Source of the DNA: Sciurus carolinensis
Taxonomy: Eukaryota; Chordata; Mammalia; Rodentia; Sciuridae
DNA length: 64,000 nucleotides
Assembly: GCF_902686445.1 (NCBI RefSeq)
Contig: NC_062214.1
Coordinates: 41,983,454 to 42,047,453, forward strand
Reading direction: 5' to 3'
Shown here one piece after another: positions 12,691 to 24,149 of this stretch. The stretch's first letter is position 1; each line of letters starts with the position of its first letter. The notes under the pieces are model-generated. The model made no database searches, was not told the origin of the DNA, and was given only the letters and a program-made list of their open reading frames with translations. The translations under genes were made by a program, and so were the position numbers.

Positions 12691-12981
12691 TCATTTAAAG
12701 TCCTTTGGGTATAAAACAAGGAGTGGAAGATCTAGGTGAAATGGTAGTTCCATTCCAAGTTTTCTAAGGAATCTCCATACAGCTTTGCAGAGTGGTTGCA
12801 CTAATTTGCATTCCCACCAGCAATGCAGGAGTGTACCCACATCCTCACCAACATTATTTTTGGTCGTATTCTTGATAATTGCCATTCTGATTGGAGTGAG
12901 ATGAAATTTCAGTGTAGTTTTAATTTTCATTTCCCTAATTACTAGAGATATCGAACATTTTTTCATGTATTTGTTAGCCAA
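12691..12981 (-). pseudogene. L1 ORF2 C-terminal fragment
   Basis: This 96-codon open stretch matches the extreme C-terminal part of L1 ORF2 protein, including the tract [15 protein letters not shown] near the cysteine-rich region. A cysteine-rich segment upstream of that tract is changed relative to the family (NVGEDVG where CWRGCG is usual). It is a decayed fragment of the layer-3 L1 and not a gene. Confidence 0.75.
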
Positions 12982-13578
12982 TCATATTTCTTCTTCTTCT
13001 GTGAAGTGCCCTTTGCCCATCAGTTCCTTTGCCCATTTATTGATTGGGTAATTTGGTTTTTGGTGTTAAGTTTTTTGCATTCTTTATATATCCTAGAGGT
13101 TAACATTCTATCTGAGGTGCAGATAGCAAAACTTTTCTCCCATTTTGGAGGCTCTCTCTTCATATTCTTGACCGTTTCTTTTCCTGTGAAGAAGCTTTTT
13201 AGTTTGATACCATCCCGCTTAATGATTCTTGATTTTACTTCTGTGTTCTAGGAATTCCACTCCTGATCCAACATGATGTAGATCTGAGTCTCCTTTTTCT
13301 TCTGTTAGTCTCAGGGACTCAGGTCTAATGCCTAAGTCCTGGATCCACTTTGAGTTGAGTTTTGTACAGTGTGAGAGAAAGGCGTCTGATTTCTTTTTGA
13401 TATGTATGGATTTCCAGTTTTCCCAGCACCATTTGTTTAACAGGCTCTCTTTTCTCCAGTGTATGTTTTTGGCACCTTTGTCCAGTATGAGGTTCCTGTA
13501 TTTATGTGGGTTTGTATCTGTGTCTTCTATTCAGTACCATTCGTCTACCTATGTTGGTACCAATACCATGCTGTTTTT

Positions 13579-14111
13579 CCCCCCAATGGCTAATGTTGAA
13601 TTTATTTAACACATAGTGGTACATAGTATGATATACATGTATATATTATTAATTATTTTTTTGTTTTTATAGACTGCATTTTGATTCATTGTACACAAAT
13701 GGCATATATCTTTTCTTTTCTATGGTTATGCATGATGTAAATTCATACCATTCGTGTAATCATACATGTACATAGGGTCATGATGTCTGTCTCATTCTGC
13801 CATTTTTCATATTCCCACCCCCTCCTCCCTCTCATTTCCCTCTATGTAATCTAAAGTTCCTCCATTCTTCTCTTACCCCCTAGCCCCCCAACCCCATTAT
13901 ATATCATCCTCCACTTATCAGGGAAAACATTTGACCTTTGGTTTTTTTGGGATTGGTTTATTTCACTTAGCATGATATTCTCTAATTCCATCCATTTATC
14001 TGCAAATGCCACAATATTATTCTTCTTTATGACTGAATAATATTCCATTATGTATATATACCACAGTTTCTTTATCCATTCATCTGTTGAAGGGCATCTA
14101 GGTTGCTGCCA
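13579..14111 (-). mobile_element. 5'-truncated L1 3' end nested in the layer-3 L1
   Basis: The host ORF2 text stops after ccatgctgttttt at about 13578 and resumes at about 14112 with tgttactattgttctg. Between them lies a separate L1 3' UTR (tagactgcattttgattc near 13670) plus a short ORF2 tail to gggcatctaggttgc. It is about 530 bases long and antisense like its host. The left 70 bases are A/T-rich and not fully explained. Confidence 0.75.
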
Positions 14112-14552
14112 TTTTTGTTACTATTGTTCTGTAGTGTACTTTAAGGTCTGATATTGTGATGCCTCCTGCTTCACTCTTCCTGCTAAGGATTGCTTTGGCT
14201 ATTCTGGGTCTCTTATTTTTCCCAATGAATTTCATGATTGCTTTCTCTATTTCCATGTGAAAGATATTGGTATTTTAATTGGAATTGCATTGAATCTGTA
14301 TAATGCTTTTGGAAGTATGGCCATTTTGACAATGTTAATTCTGCCTATCCTAGAGCATGGGAGATCTTTCCATCTTCTAAGGTCTTCTTCAATTTCTTTA
14401 GCATTCTTTAGCTTTCACCTCTTTTGTTAGATTGATTCCCAAATATTTTGGTTTTTTAAGGCCATTGTGAATGGGGGTAGTTTTCCTAATTTCTCTCTCA
14501 GTACATTCATCACTGATGTATAGGAACACAATTGATTTATGGGTGCTAATTT

Positions 14553-15482
14553 TTTAATTATTTATTTTTACAGACTGCATTTTGATTCATTGTACACAAT
14601 GAATACACAATTGTACATCTTTTCATTTCTATGGTTGTGCACGATGTAGATTCATACCATTCATCCAATCATACATGTACATAGGGTAACAATGTCTGTC
14701 TCATTCCATTTTTCATACCCCCACCCCTCCTCCCTCTCATTTCCCTCTACGTAATCTAAAGTCCTTCCATTCTTCTCTCACCCACCCACCCCCATTATAT
14801 ATTATCATTCACTTATCAGGGAAAATATTCGCCCTTTGGTGTTTGGGGATTGGCTTATTTCACTTAGCATGATATTCTTCAATTCCATGGTATTATTCAA
14901 TTTATCTGCAAATGCCATAATTTTATTCTTCATTGTGTATATATACCACAGTTTCTTTATCCATTCATCTGTTGAAGGGCATCTAGGTTGGTTCCACTAT
15001 CTAGTTATTGTGAATTGAGCTACTATAAATATTGATGTGACTGCGATACTGTAGTATGTTAATTTTAAGTCCTTTGGGTATAAACCGAGGAATGGGATAA
15101 CTGGGTCAAAAGGTGGGTCCATTCCAAGTTTTCTGAGGATTCTCCACACTGCTTTCCAGAGTGGCTGCACCAATTTGCAACTCCACCAGCAATGTAAAAG
15201 TGTGCCTTTTCCCCACATCCACGCCAACACCTATTATTGTTTGTGTTCTTGATAATAGCCATTCTAATTGGAATAAGATGAAAACTTAGAGTTGTTTCAA
15301 TTTCCATTTCTCTAATTACTAGAGATGAACATTTTTTCATATATTTATTAATCACCTGTACGTTTTCTTCTGTAAAGTGTCTGTCCAATTCCTTGTCCCA
15401 TTTATTGTTTGGGATCTTTGTACTTTTGGTGTAAAGTTTTGTAAGTTCTTCATAAATTTTGGAGATTAGTACTCTATCTGAA
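14553..15482 (-). mobile_element. 5'-truncated L1 3' end with 10-base target duplication
   Basis: A second L1 3' UTR (cagactgcattttgattc near 14570) plus about 500 bases of ORF2 C-terminus is inserted in the layer-3 L1. The word gtgctaattt occurs at 14543-14552 and 15483-15492, an exact duplication. The 5' truncation point lies just inside the right copy. It is the better preserved of the two nested 3' ends. Confidence 0.85.
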
Positions 15483-15847
15483 GTGCTAATTTGATATCCT
15501 GCCTCTTTACAGAATTTATTTATGATTTCTAGAAGTTTTCTCATGGAATTTTTTGGGTACTCTAAGTATAGAATCATGTCATAGGTAAAATAGGGAAAGT
15601 TTAACAACTTCTTTTCCTGTTTGTATCCCTTCAATTTTTTTCTTCTAATTGCTACGGCTAGAATTTCAAGGATGATGTTGAATAGAAGTGGTGAAAGAGG
15701 GCATCCTTGTCTTGTTCCAGTGTTTAGAGGGAATGCTTTCAATTTTTCTCCATTCAGAATGATGTTGGCCTTGGGCTTAGCATAGACAGTTTTTACAATG
15801 TTGAGGTATGTTCCTACTATCCCTAGTTTTTCTAGTGTTTTGAACAT
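15065..15847 (-). pseudogene. Chimeric L1 ORF2 reading frame (260 codons)
   Basis: This is the longest closed open frame in the window. Its N-terminal part is RT sequence from the layer-3 L1, with the conserved tract [12 protein letters not shown]. The catalytic box that should read FADD reads FTYD, which removes one of the two aspartates. At the insertion point (15483-15492) the frame continues into the later L1 copy, giving [15 protein letters not shown] and then MKKCSS. Beyond that the frame slips in the cysteine-rich region, and the correct continuation appears in another frame at 14997-15230. The protein is therefore an accidental join of two separate insertions, with an inactive catalytic site. 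Confidence 0.75.
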
Positions 15848-18242
15848 GAATGGGTGCTGAATTTTGTCAAATGCTTTTTCTGCATCTACTGAGATAATGA
15901 TGTCATTCTTGTTTATTGATGTGATGAATTACATTTATTGATTTCTGTATGTTGAACCAAACTTGATTCCCTGCATGAGCCATATTTGATCATGGGGCAC
16001 CCATCTTTTTAATACTTTTGTATGTAATTTGCCAGAATTTTATTTAAAGTTTTTGCATCTATGTTCATCAGGGATATTGGTCTGAAGTTTCTCTCCTTGA
16101 TGTGTCTTTGTCTGATTTTGGTATCAGGGCAATACTAGCTTCATAGAATGAGTTTGGAAGGGTTCTCTCCTTTTTTATTTCATGGAATAATTTGTATTCC
16201 ATGGAATAGTAAGTATTGGTGTTAATTCTTCTTTGAAGGTCTTGTAGAACTTGACTGAGAATCCATCTGATCCTGGGCTTTTCTTGGTAGGATCTTGATG
16301 GCATCATCTCTTTCACTGCTCAAAATCAATCTGTTTAAATTGTGTATGTCCTCCTGATTCAGTTTAGGTAGGTCATATGTCTCTAGAAGTTCATTGATGT
16401 CTTCAAGATTTTCTATTTTATTGGAGTATACATTTTCAAAGTAGTTTCTATTATCTGTATTTCAGTAGTGTCCATCATGATATTTCCTTTTTCATCACAA
16501 AGTTTAGTCACATGAGTTTTTTCTTTCTCTTTGTTAGCATGGCTAAGGTTTTATCAATTTTATTTATTTTTTCAAAGAATCAACTTTTTGTTTTATCAAT
16601 TTTTAAAATTGTTTCCTCTGTTTCAACTTCATTGATTTCAGCTCTGATTTAAATTTTTTCCTGTCTTCTACTACTTTTGGTGTTGATTTGTTCTTCTTTT
16701 TCTAGGGTTTTGAGATGTAATGTTAGGTTATTTATTTAGCTGTTTTCTATTCTTTTAATAAATGAGCTCAATGCAGTGAACTTTGCACTTAGAACTGTCT
16801 TCCTAGTGTCCCAGAGATTTTGAGATATTGTGTCATTATTCTCATTTACCTCTAAGCTGTTTTTTATTTCATCCCTGATTTCTTCTGGCATCCATTGGTC
16901 ATTCAATAGCATATTATTTAGTCTCTAGGTGTCAGAGTAGTTTCTATTTTTCATTTTATTGTTGATTTCCAATTTCATTCCATTATGATCTGATAGAATG
17001 CAAGGTATTATCTCTATGTTTTTGTATTTGCTAAGAGTTGCTTTGTGGCATTAGATATGGTCTATTTTAGAGAAGAATACATGTGCTGCTGAGAAGAAAG
17101 TGTATTTGATCATAGATGGATGAAATACTCTCTGAATATCTGTTAAGTCTAAATTATTGATTGCATTATTTAGTTAAATAGTTTCTTTATTTAATTTTGT
17201 TTGTAGGCTCTACCAGTGGTGAGAGAAGTGTGTTAAAATCACCCAGTATTATTGTGTTGTGGTCTATTTGATTCTTGAAATTTCAAATGGTTTGTTTGAT
17301 ATATGTAGATGCTCCATTTTGGGGGCATAAGTGTTTTTAATTGTTATGCCTTGTTGATGTATAATTTCTTTAATAATATGAAACATCCTTCTTTGTCCCT
17401 TCTGATTAAATTTGGTTTAAACTCCACTTTATCTGATATGAGGATGAAAACTCTTGTTTGTTTATGCAATCCACACGAATGATATGTTTTTTTCCCATCC
17501 TTTCACCTTCAGTCTGTGAATGTCTTTGCCAATGAGGTGAGACTGCATATTGTTAGGTCTTGTTTTTTAATTCAATTTATCAGTCTATGCCTTTTGATTG
17601 AAGAGTTTAGTCCATTTACTTTCAAAGTTATTATTGAGATTATGATTTGTATTCTCAGTTATTTTGGTTTATTTCTAGTTTTTTAATTGAATTAGTGTCT
17701 CCTTTGCTTGATTACTCCTTTTGTGTAATTCCTCATTTTGTTGGTTTTCATCTTCATGGAATATTTTACTGAGAAGGTACTGTAGTACAGTCTTTCTAGT
17801 GAATTCTTTTAACTTTTGTTTATTATAAGAAGTTTTAACTTCATCTTCAAATCTGAAGCTCAATTCTTTGGGGCATAGTATTCTTGGTTGGCACCCATTT
17901 TCTTTCAGAGCTTGGTGTATCTTATTCCAAGATTTCCTAGCTTTGAGGATCTGGGTTAAAAAATCTGTTGTGATTCAAATTGGTTTCCCTCTAAACATAA
18001 TCTGACATTTTTCTATGGCAGCCTTTAAAATTCTATCCTTATTCTGTATGTTTGGCATTTCCATAATAATGTGGCTTGGCGTAGGTCTGTTGTAATTTTG
18101 TGTATTTGGGAATCTGTAAAGCCTTCTGTATTAGATTTTCCATTTCATCTTTAGGTCTGAAAATTTTTCTGATATTATTTCACTGAAAAGATTATAGATT
18201 TCTTTGGTTTGTATCTCTGTGCCTTTATCTGTCTTGATAAAT

Positions 18243-18357
18243 ATATTTTTTTAAGATAGGTTATTTATATATTTATTTATTTATGGTACTGAAGATCAAA
18301 CCTGGGGCCTCACACTTGCCAGACAAGCACTCTACCACTGAGCCATAACCCCAGTCC
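18243..18357 (-). mobile_element. ID SINE with 14-base target duplication
   Basis: The plus strand shows a T/A-rich lead, then gatcaaacctggggcctcac, cttgccagacaagcactc and taccactgagccataacccc, the reverse of an ID element. Flanks ctgtcttgataaat (18229-18242) and ctgtcctgataaat (18358-18371) differ at one base. It is inserted in the ORF1 region of the layer-3 L1. Confidence 0.9.
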
Positions 18358-20524
18358 CTGTCCTGATAAATCTTAAATTTGGTCTTTTCATGCTATCCCA
18401 TATTTCTCAAAAGTTCTATTCATGGTCTCTTAATGCCTTCTCTCCATGGTGAACTTTATTTTCAAGCTTAAATATTTTGTTTTTATTGCCTGAAACTCTG
18501 TCTTCCAAGTGGTCTAGTCTATTGGTTATGCTTTCCATTGACTTCTTAATTTGGTTAATCAATCCCTTTATTTCAAGGATTTCTGCTTGATATATTTATT
18601 TTGATGATCTCTATCTCTTTATTCAATTTCCTGAATTTCCTCTGATTTCATTCCTTAGATCATCCTTTACCTCATGGATCTGTTTAACTATGAACATTCT
18701 AAACTCCTTCTCTGACATTTCTTTCACTGTGGTGTCAATGGATACTATTATTGGAGCATCCCAGATAATAATATTGAATAATATTGGGATGATGTGTTCC
18801 CTTAGTTTTTTTTTCATTTTGTTTTTGTGTCTACCCATCTAGAATTGTGGATCTGAGGTAGTATAGTTTCTACCCTGTAGGCTTATAATGTCCCAGAAGA
18901 TTTCCAGTACCTTGCCATTAAGGGGGAGACAAATATTAACAGGAAATAATGCAAATAATATATAGCCTTAAGCCAAATATCTCCTACTAAGATGTCTACA
19001 GTTTTGTCACAATAACAGAAATGGTATGTTCCATTATTGCCTACAATACAAACGGTAAGTTTGCAAAAGAGTTTACAATTTCAAATGATGGACTAAGAGA
19101 GAACAGAAGTGGTGTGGGATTTGATGTTTACAAGGAAGGAGGAGAGAAGATAGAAGTAAAAAATTAAAGAAAGGGTGAAAGAAGGAATGATAGAGGTTGG
19201 CTGTTAGCAGGAGAAAAGAGAGAAAGAGAATCCAGGGAACAGATAAGTGAGAGTAAAAATATATATGAAGTAAGAAATCAAAAATAGAAAGAAAAAAGTA
19301 AAAATAAAAGAATACAAAACAAAACTCAAATATACTAAATCAGATATCCTAGTCCTCAATAAATTGAGGCATAAAAAATAACTGGTTTCAAAAATGGTAG
19401 GAATGTGAGAGAAAAAAGAAAAGAATCTCAATGAAAAATTGAACAATTGTTTCCATCGAAATTCAATATATTGAAGCTCAATTCTCAGCTTCCTTTCTCA
19501 ACAGTTAGGTGGGTTTGTCTGAAATGTGATGCTTGCTCCACCCTCAGGGTTGGGCTGCTAGAGTGAGAGAATTAATCCTGGAAGCTGAACTCCTGGAGGT
19601 AGGGCTTAGGCTTATGTATACTCCAGTCTTTTCACTGAATGCCAATGAATCTGAAGATTTTAAATCAATGCACCTCCAGGGCCCTGCAATTGCCAGTCTT
19701 CCATTGCTGGAAGACTACACCCCAGGATTTTACTTTGGATTTCACTCAGGTGGTGTAGGAGCCATTTCTTAGTCCACTACATCATGTGTAGACCCCAGAA
19801 TTCCTGGTTTCCAATTCAGTCTCCAAACTCAATCTCTCCCACCTCCACCCTTTCGAATTCCCTTAAGGTGCTTCTCTGCAGGTTGGTCCTGCAAGGAGCT
19901 GGATTGGAGGGGGAGGGGGAAGATGGGTGGGTTTCTGTGATCAGCATTCCCCTGCGTAAACTTCTGTCCACATTTTATTTTCTCCTGGTCACTTAGGCAC
20001 AATCTCTGTTGCGCAGCATGGGTTTGCCCAGCTTGCTTTTCAAGCCAGACTCTGCTCTTCCAGCTGCTGGCCTCTATGCTGTGTCTGCAGAATGATTTCT
20101 TCCACTGACTGCCACATGCCTCCGGGAGAGATGTTGTCTTCTTTCCTGTACAAGAACATTGAGCAGTGTCCCTTACTGTTTTAGTCAGGCAGTGACTCTG
20201 AGCTCTACACTCTGTACCCCAACAAGCCACAGTCCTCCCCAGAGTGGGGCTTCCTTTAATTTCCTTATTTCTTTGCTGCATTTGTGGAGGGACCATTCTG
20301 GTTTGTGCCTCCAGCTGCTGCTATGACTGTAGAACTGGGGATTTCTTCCTTATTTTTTTGATATTTGATCTCCTAAGTCCTTGATCTGTTTTGAGTGTCC
20401 AGTATTAAATTCCAGTAAAGTCCCCCTAATTTTTGTTCATTCACCCACCTATTGAAAACCTGCCTTGGTTTCATGTCATGGAGCCAATAGGGTTTACCTC
20501 TCTATTCTGCCATCCTCCAGTCTC

Positions 20525-20822
20525 TCTAGTTCATTCTTCTTCACATGGATATCCAGTTTCCTGGCACCATTTGTTAAAAATGCTATCTTTTCTCCAATGT
20601 ATGGTTTTGGCACCTCTGTTGAGTATCAGATGACTGCATCTATGTGGGTGTGTCACTGTGTCTTCTATTCCATTCCATTGGTCTTCATGTCCGTTTTGAT
20701 GCCAGTACCGTGCTCTGTAGTACAATTTGAGATTAAGGGTTGTGATGCCTCCAACATTGTTCTTGTTCAGTATCGCTTTGACTATTCTGGGTCTTTTATT
20801 TTTCCAAATAAATTTTGGAACC
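20525..20822 (-). mobile_element. Layer-2 L1, right remnant
   Basis: This continues the antisense ORF2 text that was cut at 12077: after tctagttcattctt come catggatatccagtttcc, the caccatttgtt region and the ttccattggtc region. It ends abruptly near 20822. Together with 10753-12077 it forms one 5'-truncated L1 of about 1.6 kb into which the full-length element jumped. Confidence 0.75.
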
Positions 20823-21460
20823 AGTAAATGTGTCTGTCAACAAATGGATAAAGAACATTTATATATTTATATATATATTAAAATATTTATATATGTTATA
20901 TATAAATTATATATAATTTTTAAAAATTATATATTCATATATAAATATATTTTATATATAAACATGACATACATATATAAACATATATGAGTTATATATA
21001 TATAAAATACATAAATATATCATTTTTATATATATAATCTATATTTATATTTTTACATATAATTTATATTTTTTTCATGGGTAAACAGATAACCTGATTA
21101 TTTATTTTGGTTGAATACCAAAAAGTATTATTATTGGACCATACACATGACAAAATTATGCCATTTTCAGGAAAATGAGTAGAACTTCAGAGCATGATGT
21201 TAAGCAAAATAAGCCAGACTCAGAAAGACAACTACCTTATGTTTTCTCTCATATGTGGAAGCTATTGGAAGAAGAAGACAGAAACAAAACATAATATGAC
21301 TTCTAGAAAGGGACACCCATAGGGTAAAAGAAGGGGATCAGAGGGAAGAGCAGGGACAGCTAAGGGGAAGTACTGGGGAGTGAAATTCATCAAATTATTA
21401 TGCACCAATATGCCACAATGAATCTCACTATTCCTTACACTTAATATGCACCAATAAAAA
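20823..21460 (+). mobile_element. Plus-strand L1 3' end, right half of the outer host
   Basis: It starts at ctgtcaacaaatggataaag, the normal ORF2 continuation roughly 40 bases beyond the cut at 10752. It continues through the ORF2 tail (ccattttcaggaaaatgagt, aagcaaaataagccagactc), a purine-rich 3' UTR, and the ending atgcaccaataaaaaaagg. A large AT expansion interrupts it at 20855-21072. The polarity matches 9195-10752. Confidence 0.75.
20855..21072. repeat. AT-rich (TATA)n-like expansion
   Basis: About 220 bases consist almost entirely of A and T in imperfect tatata and tttata units. It lies exactly where plus-strand L1 ORF2 normally has the short tatatata word before acacaatgg, so it probably grew from that seed. 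Confidence 0.85.
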
Positions 21461-21829
21461 AAGGAAGTGACAGAGGAAAGCATTGTGAGAGATCCCAGAA
21501 GTCTCAGTCAGAGGTACCAATAATTTGTATCTCTTTGACAGGACAAAAATTCAAACCTCAATTTAACCTGCTCTTGTTCAAATCATCCACTAAAATGCAT
21601 CAGTCCTTTGTTCTGATTCCATTTTCAGCAAGTTTATGGAAGGCAAAAAGGATTTGAGTTGTCCTATGTCAATGACATTTTCTATTCATTGGAAATAATA
21701 AGTGGGCAATGCTGTCTTATACTTCAGTATCTTGATACAAAAAGCCAGCAAGTGATAAATTTCCTAGCCTACATGCCTCAAAGTAAAAATCCTGGATTAT
21801 GGCAAATTCACCAGCATGTATGGTAGGTT
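21461..21829. other. Unique intergenic DNA
   Basis: I see no gene or nameable repeat between the L1 poly(A) end and the next LTR. Confidence 0.5.
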
Positions 21830-22350
21830 CCATTTCCAAAAACAACCAGAGAAGCAAGATCTCTGGTTACACATGGTGTTCCAGAAGTTTGCATTCCCCA
21901 TGAAGAAGTGGGAAGCCATTTTCCTGTCCCTTCAATCTGTATAGGCTTTTGTTAGGGGTTTAATAAATAGAATTTACCAAAAGTGGTTCTATGGCATTCC
22001 AAGGTTGGATCATAGAAAGTCACCTGGTTTCTATCTGGCCCTTACTTTTTGAGATGTTCACCCTTTGAGTCTGCCACCATGTCCTAAAAACAAGACTCTT
22101 GGCAATGCCTTGTGTAGGTGTTCTGAATCACAGCCATAGCTACAATCCCTACTGCCAGTCAGGATCAATCACACGAGTGATGAAGTCTCCAGATGATTCG
22201 AGCCTTAAACTCTGAGCCTCCTCAACTAATGGTGAGTTTTTCAGAGTTTTTCTTATATAGTCATAGCGAACCTGCAGATTCATTTAAGAAATAAGCACTT
22301 GTGTTGATTTAAGCCACTAAGTTTTGGGTACTTTCTTCAAGTGAAAATAG
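21830..22350 (+). mobile_element. MLT1-type MaLR LTR
   Basis: The 3' part carries the MLT1 signature gatttaagccactaagtttt at about 22299-22325. It is preceded by an LTR body with cagtcaggatcaatcacac and by cagccatagctac. The 5' limit is soft. It is an ancient solo LTR. Confidence 0.6.
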
Positions 22351-23150
22351 ACAACCAGACAAGAGATAACCTTCCTGATTTTGGCAAGTCACCCTAATCT
22401 TGCCATTCAACTACATGAGCCTTGTGTTTGTTCTTTATGTTCCTAGTGTCTGTGATCTTTGAATTCTGGTTCTAGTGTATGAGAATATTCATGCCTGCTC
22501 AGAGTCAGTCTAGTATGTTGTGGGCCTTGATTGACTCTACGGTTCCTGCAGCTCACCTGCATATATTGTAAGGGCAGGTGAACACTCCATAGCAAAGACC
22601 TTTGTCTAGGTTCTTTCTTCATGCTCCACTGGAATTATTTAATGCACATTTAGTCATAATTTTTCTACTCATTCTCACTCCCTTGATGATTTCAGTTTAT
22701 TGCATGGAACGAATATGATTTTTATGCTGCAGATTGTAACATGTTCTCTCCACCTAGACTTGACTCTGACCTCCAAACCATCCTCCTAACCAATCTCTTC
22801 ACTCTGATAAATAATAGGCATCTCAAACTTTGAAATCTCAGATGTTCAAAACAGGCCTTTTACCAGTTAAAAAACGTTCTTTTCAAAGACAGTAGAATGA
22901 TTCAGAGATAACTTTCCTATGTCCATATATGAATACACAACCAGTATAACTCCTCATCAGGTACAACTTCAGGAATGGGGTCCTAATTAGAATAAGTTAT
23001 ACTCCATGTATGTATAGTAGTCAAAATACACTCTACTGTCATGTGTATCTAATAAGAACACATTTTTTTAAAAAAGGAAGAAAAAATGTTTCATACAATC
23101 TTTCTTATCTCAGTAAGTGGCAATTCCATATTTCTAGTTTACTCATTTTG
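22351..23150. other. Unique intergenic DNA
   Basis: No exon, RNA gene or clear repeat is visible. Content is A/T-rich, without coding structure in any frame. Confidence 0.5.
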
Positions 23151-23159
23151 AAAATATTC

Positions 23160-24066
23160 GACCCACCCTCTCTACTTCCAAGTTACCAACAAATCCTCTT
23201 AGCTTTCCCTCTGAGCCATATCCAGCATCTGACCGCTTCTCACCTCCTTGGTCACCAGACTGGCCCAAGCATCACTGTGACCCACCAATATCATTGTCAT
23301 TGCCATTGCCTCCCACGTAGCCTCCTGACCTTGGTCTTTGCTCTCCTACCCTCTGGTGGCTTTCTACCATAGCAGCCTGATCAAGGCATTTCCTTAATTA
23401 AACCCTGCCTTACTAAGGAGGAAAGCCAATGACCTTTCAGTGGACAACAAGCCGTCACGGGATTTAGCTCCCTGCTTTTCCTCGTTCCTTTTTTTCTAGA
23501 TGACTCTGTCCATACCACACTGACTTCTTGCTACCCTTCCAATATGTACTGCAGGTTTCCACCTGCAAACTTATGCTTTCATTGTTCTCTCTGCCTGGAC
23601 CACGACTTCCCCATTTGTCCATAGGAATTATGCCTTTTCCTCCGTTAGATCTTTCCTCAGTGTCGCCTTCTCAGTGAGGTCTTCTCTAACCACCCTTTCC
23701 AAAACTGCACTTGCATTCCCACCTGCCCATTTTCTCTCTCCCACTCAATTTTTCCCGAGGACCCAACCCATCCTCTGACACTGTCTGTTACATCAGTTTG
23801 TTTTTTAGATGTTGATAGACCTTTATTTTATTTATTTATTTATATGCGGTGCTGGAAATCAAACCCAGTGCCTCACACAGGCTAGGCAAGCGCTCTACCA
23901 CTGAGCCACGATCCCAGCCCCCATATTAGTTTATTTATTATCTGACTCCATGTGCTAGTCTTAAGTTCTACAAAGAAAGGGATTTTTTTTTTTTCTGTTT
24001 TTGTCCTCAGTGTTCACAATGGGGTCTGGCACATAGTACATGCTCAGTAAACATTTGATGACTAAA
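23160..24066 (+). mobile_element. L2 LINE 3' end, interrupted by an ID element
   Basis: The order fits L2: ccaacaaatcctcttagctt, agcatctgaccgcttctcac, gcctcctgaccttgg, then ctctctgcctggaccacg, gtgaggtcttctc, and after the ID element the terminal words tctggcacatagtacatgct and cagtaaacatttgatgac. The last phrase is the standard L2 end. The copy is split at 23833-23922. Confidence 0.75.
23833..23922 (-). mobile_element. ID SINE, antisense
   Basis: The sequence ggaaatcaaacccagtgcct, then aggcaagcgctctaccactg and agccacgatcccagccccc, is the reverse of an ID element with its tRNA-like promoter. It interrupts the L2 copy. Confidence 0.88.
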
Positions 24067-24149
24067 TTAACAGTCGACTAATGCTTATGACTTCCAGATG
24101 TCAGCCTCTAACCAGACACTTTCTTTAGGCTGCATATCCAACCACCTAA

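Larger units (their letters stand above)
12078..20524 (-). mobile_element. Nearly full-length minus-strand L1 (layer 3)
   Basis: The order on the minus strand is 5' UTR (about 18840-20524), ORF1-like region (about 17900-18830), ORF2 (about 12500-17700, including endonuclease and RT) and 3' UTR (about 12080-12480). The extreme 5' part reads ggatggcagaatagag on the sense strand near 20500-20515, like a typical L1 start. Flanks tctagttcactctt (12064-12077) and tctagttcattctt (20525-20538) match at 13 of 14 bases. That is good evidence of target duplication around a full-length insertion. After removing the nested pieces (13579-14111, 14553-15482, 18243-18357) about 6.8 kb remains, a normal full length. 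Every ORF is broken, so it is inactive. Confidence 0.8.

Noticed and set aside
19829..20296. A 155-codon minus-strand open frame
   Set aside because: It lies in the 5' UTR region of the layer-3 L1, and no domain or family resemblance is visible.
20525..21460. Twin-priming inversion of a single L1 at about 20822
   Set aside because: The two sides overlap in L1 content with other parts of the stack. The right side continues the plus-strand L1 at 9195-10752 and the left side continues the minus-strand L1 cut at 12077, so nesting explains both better.
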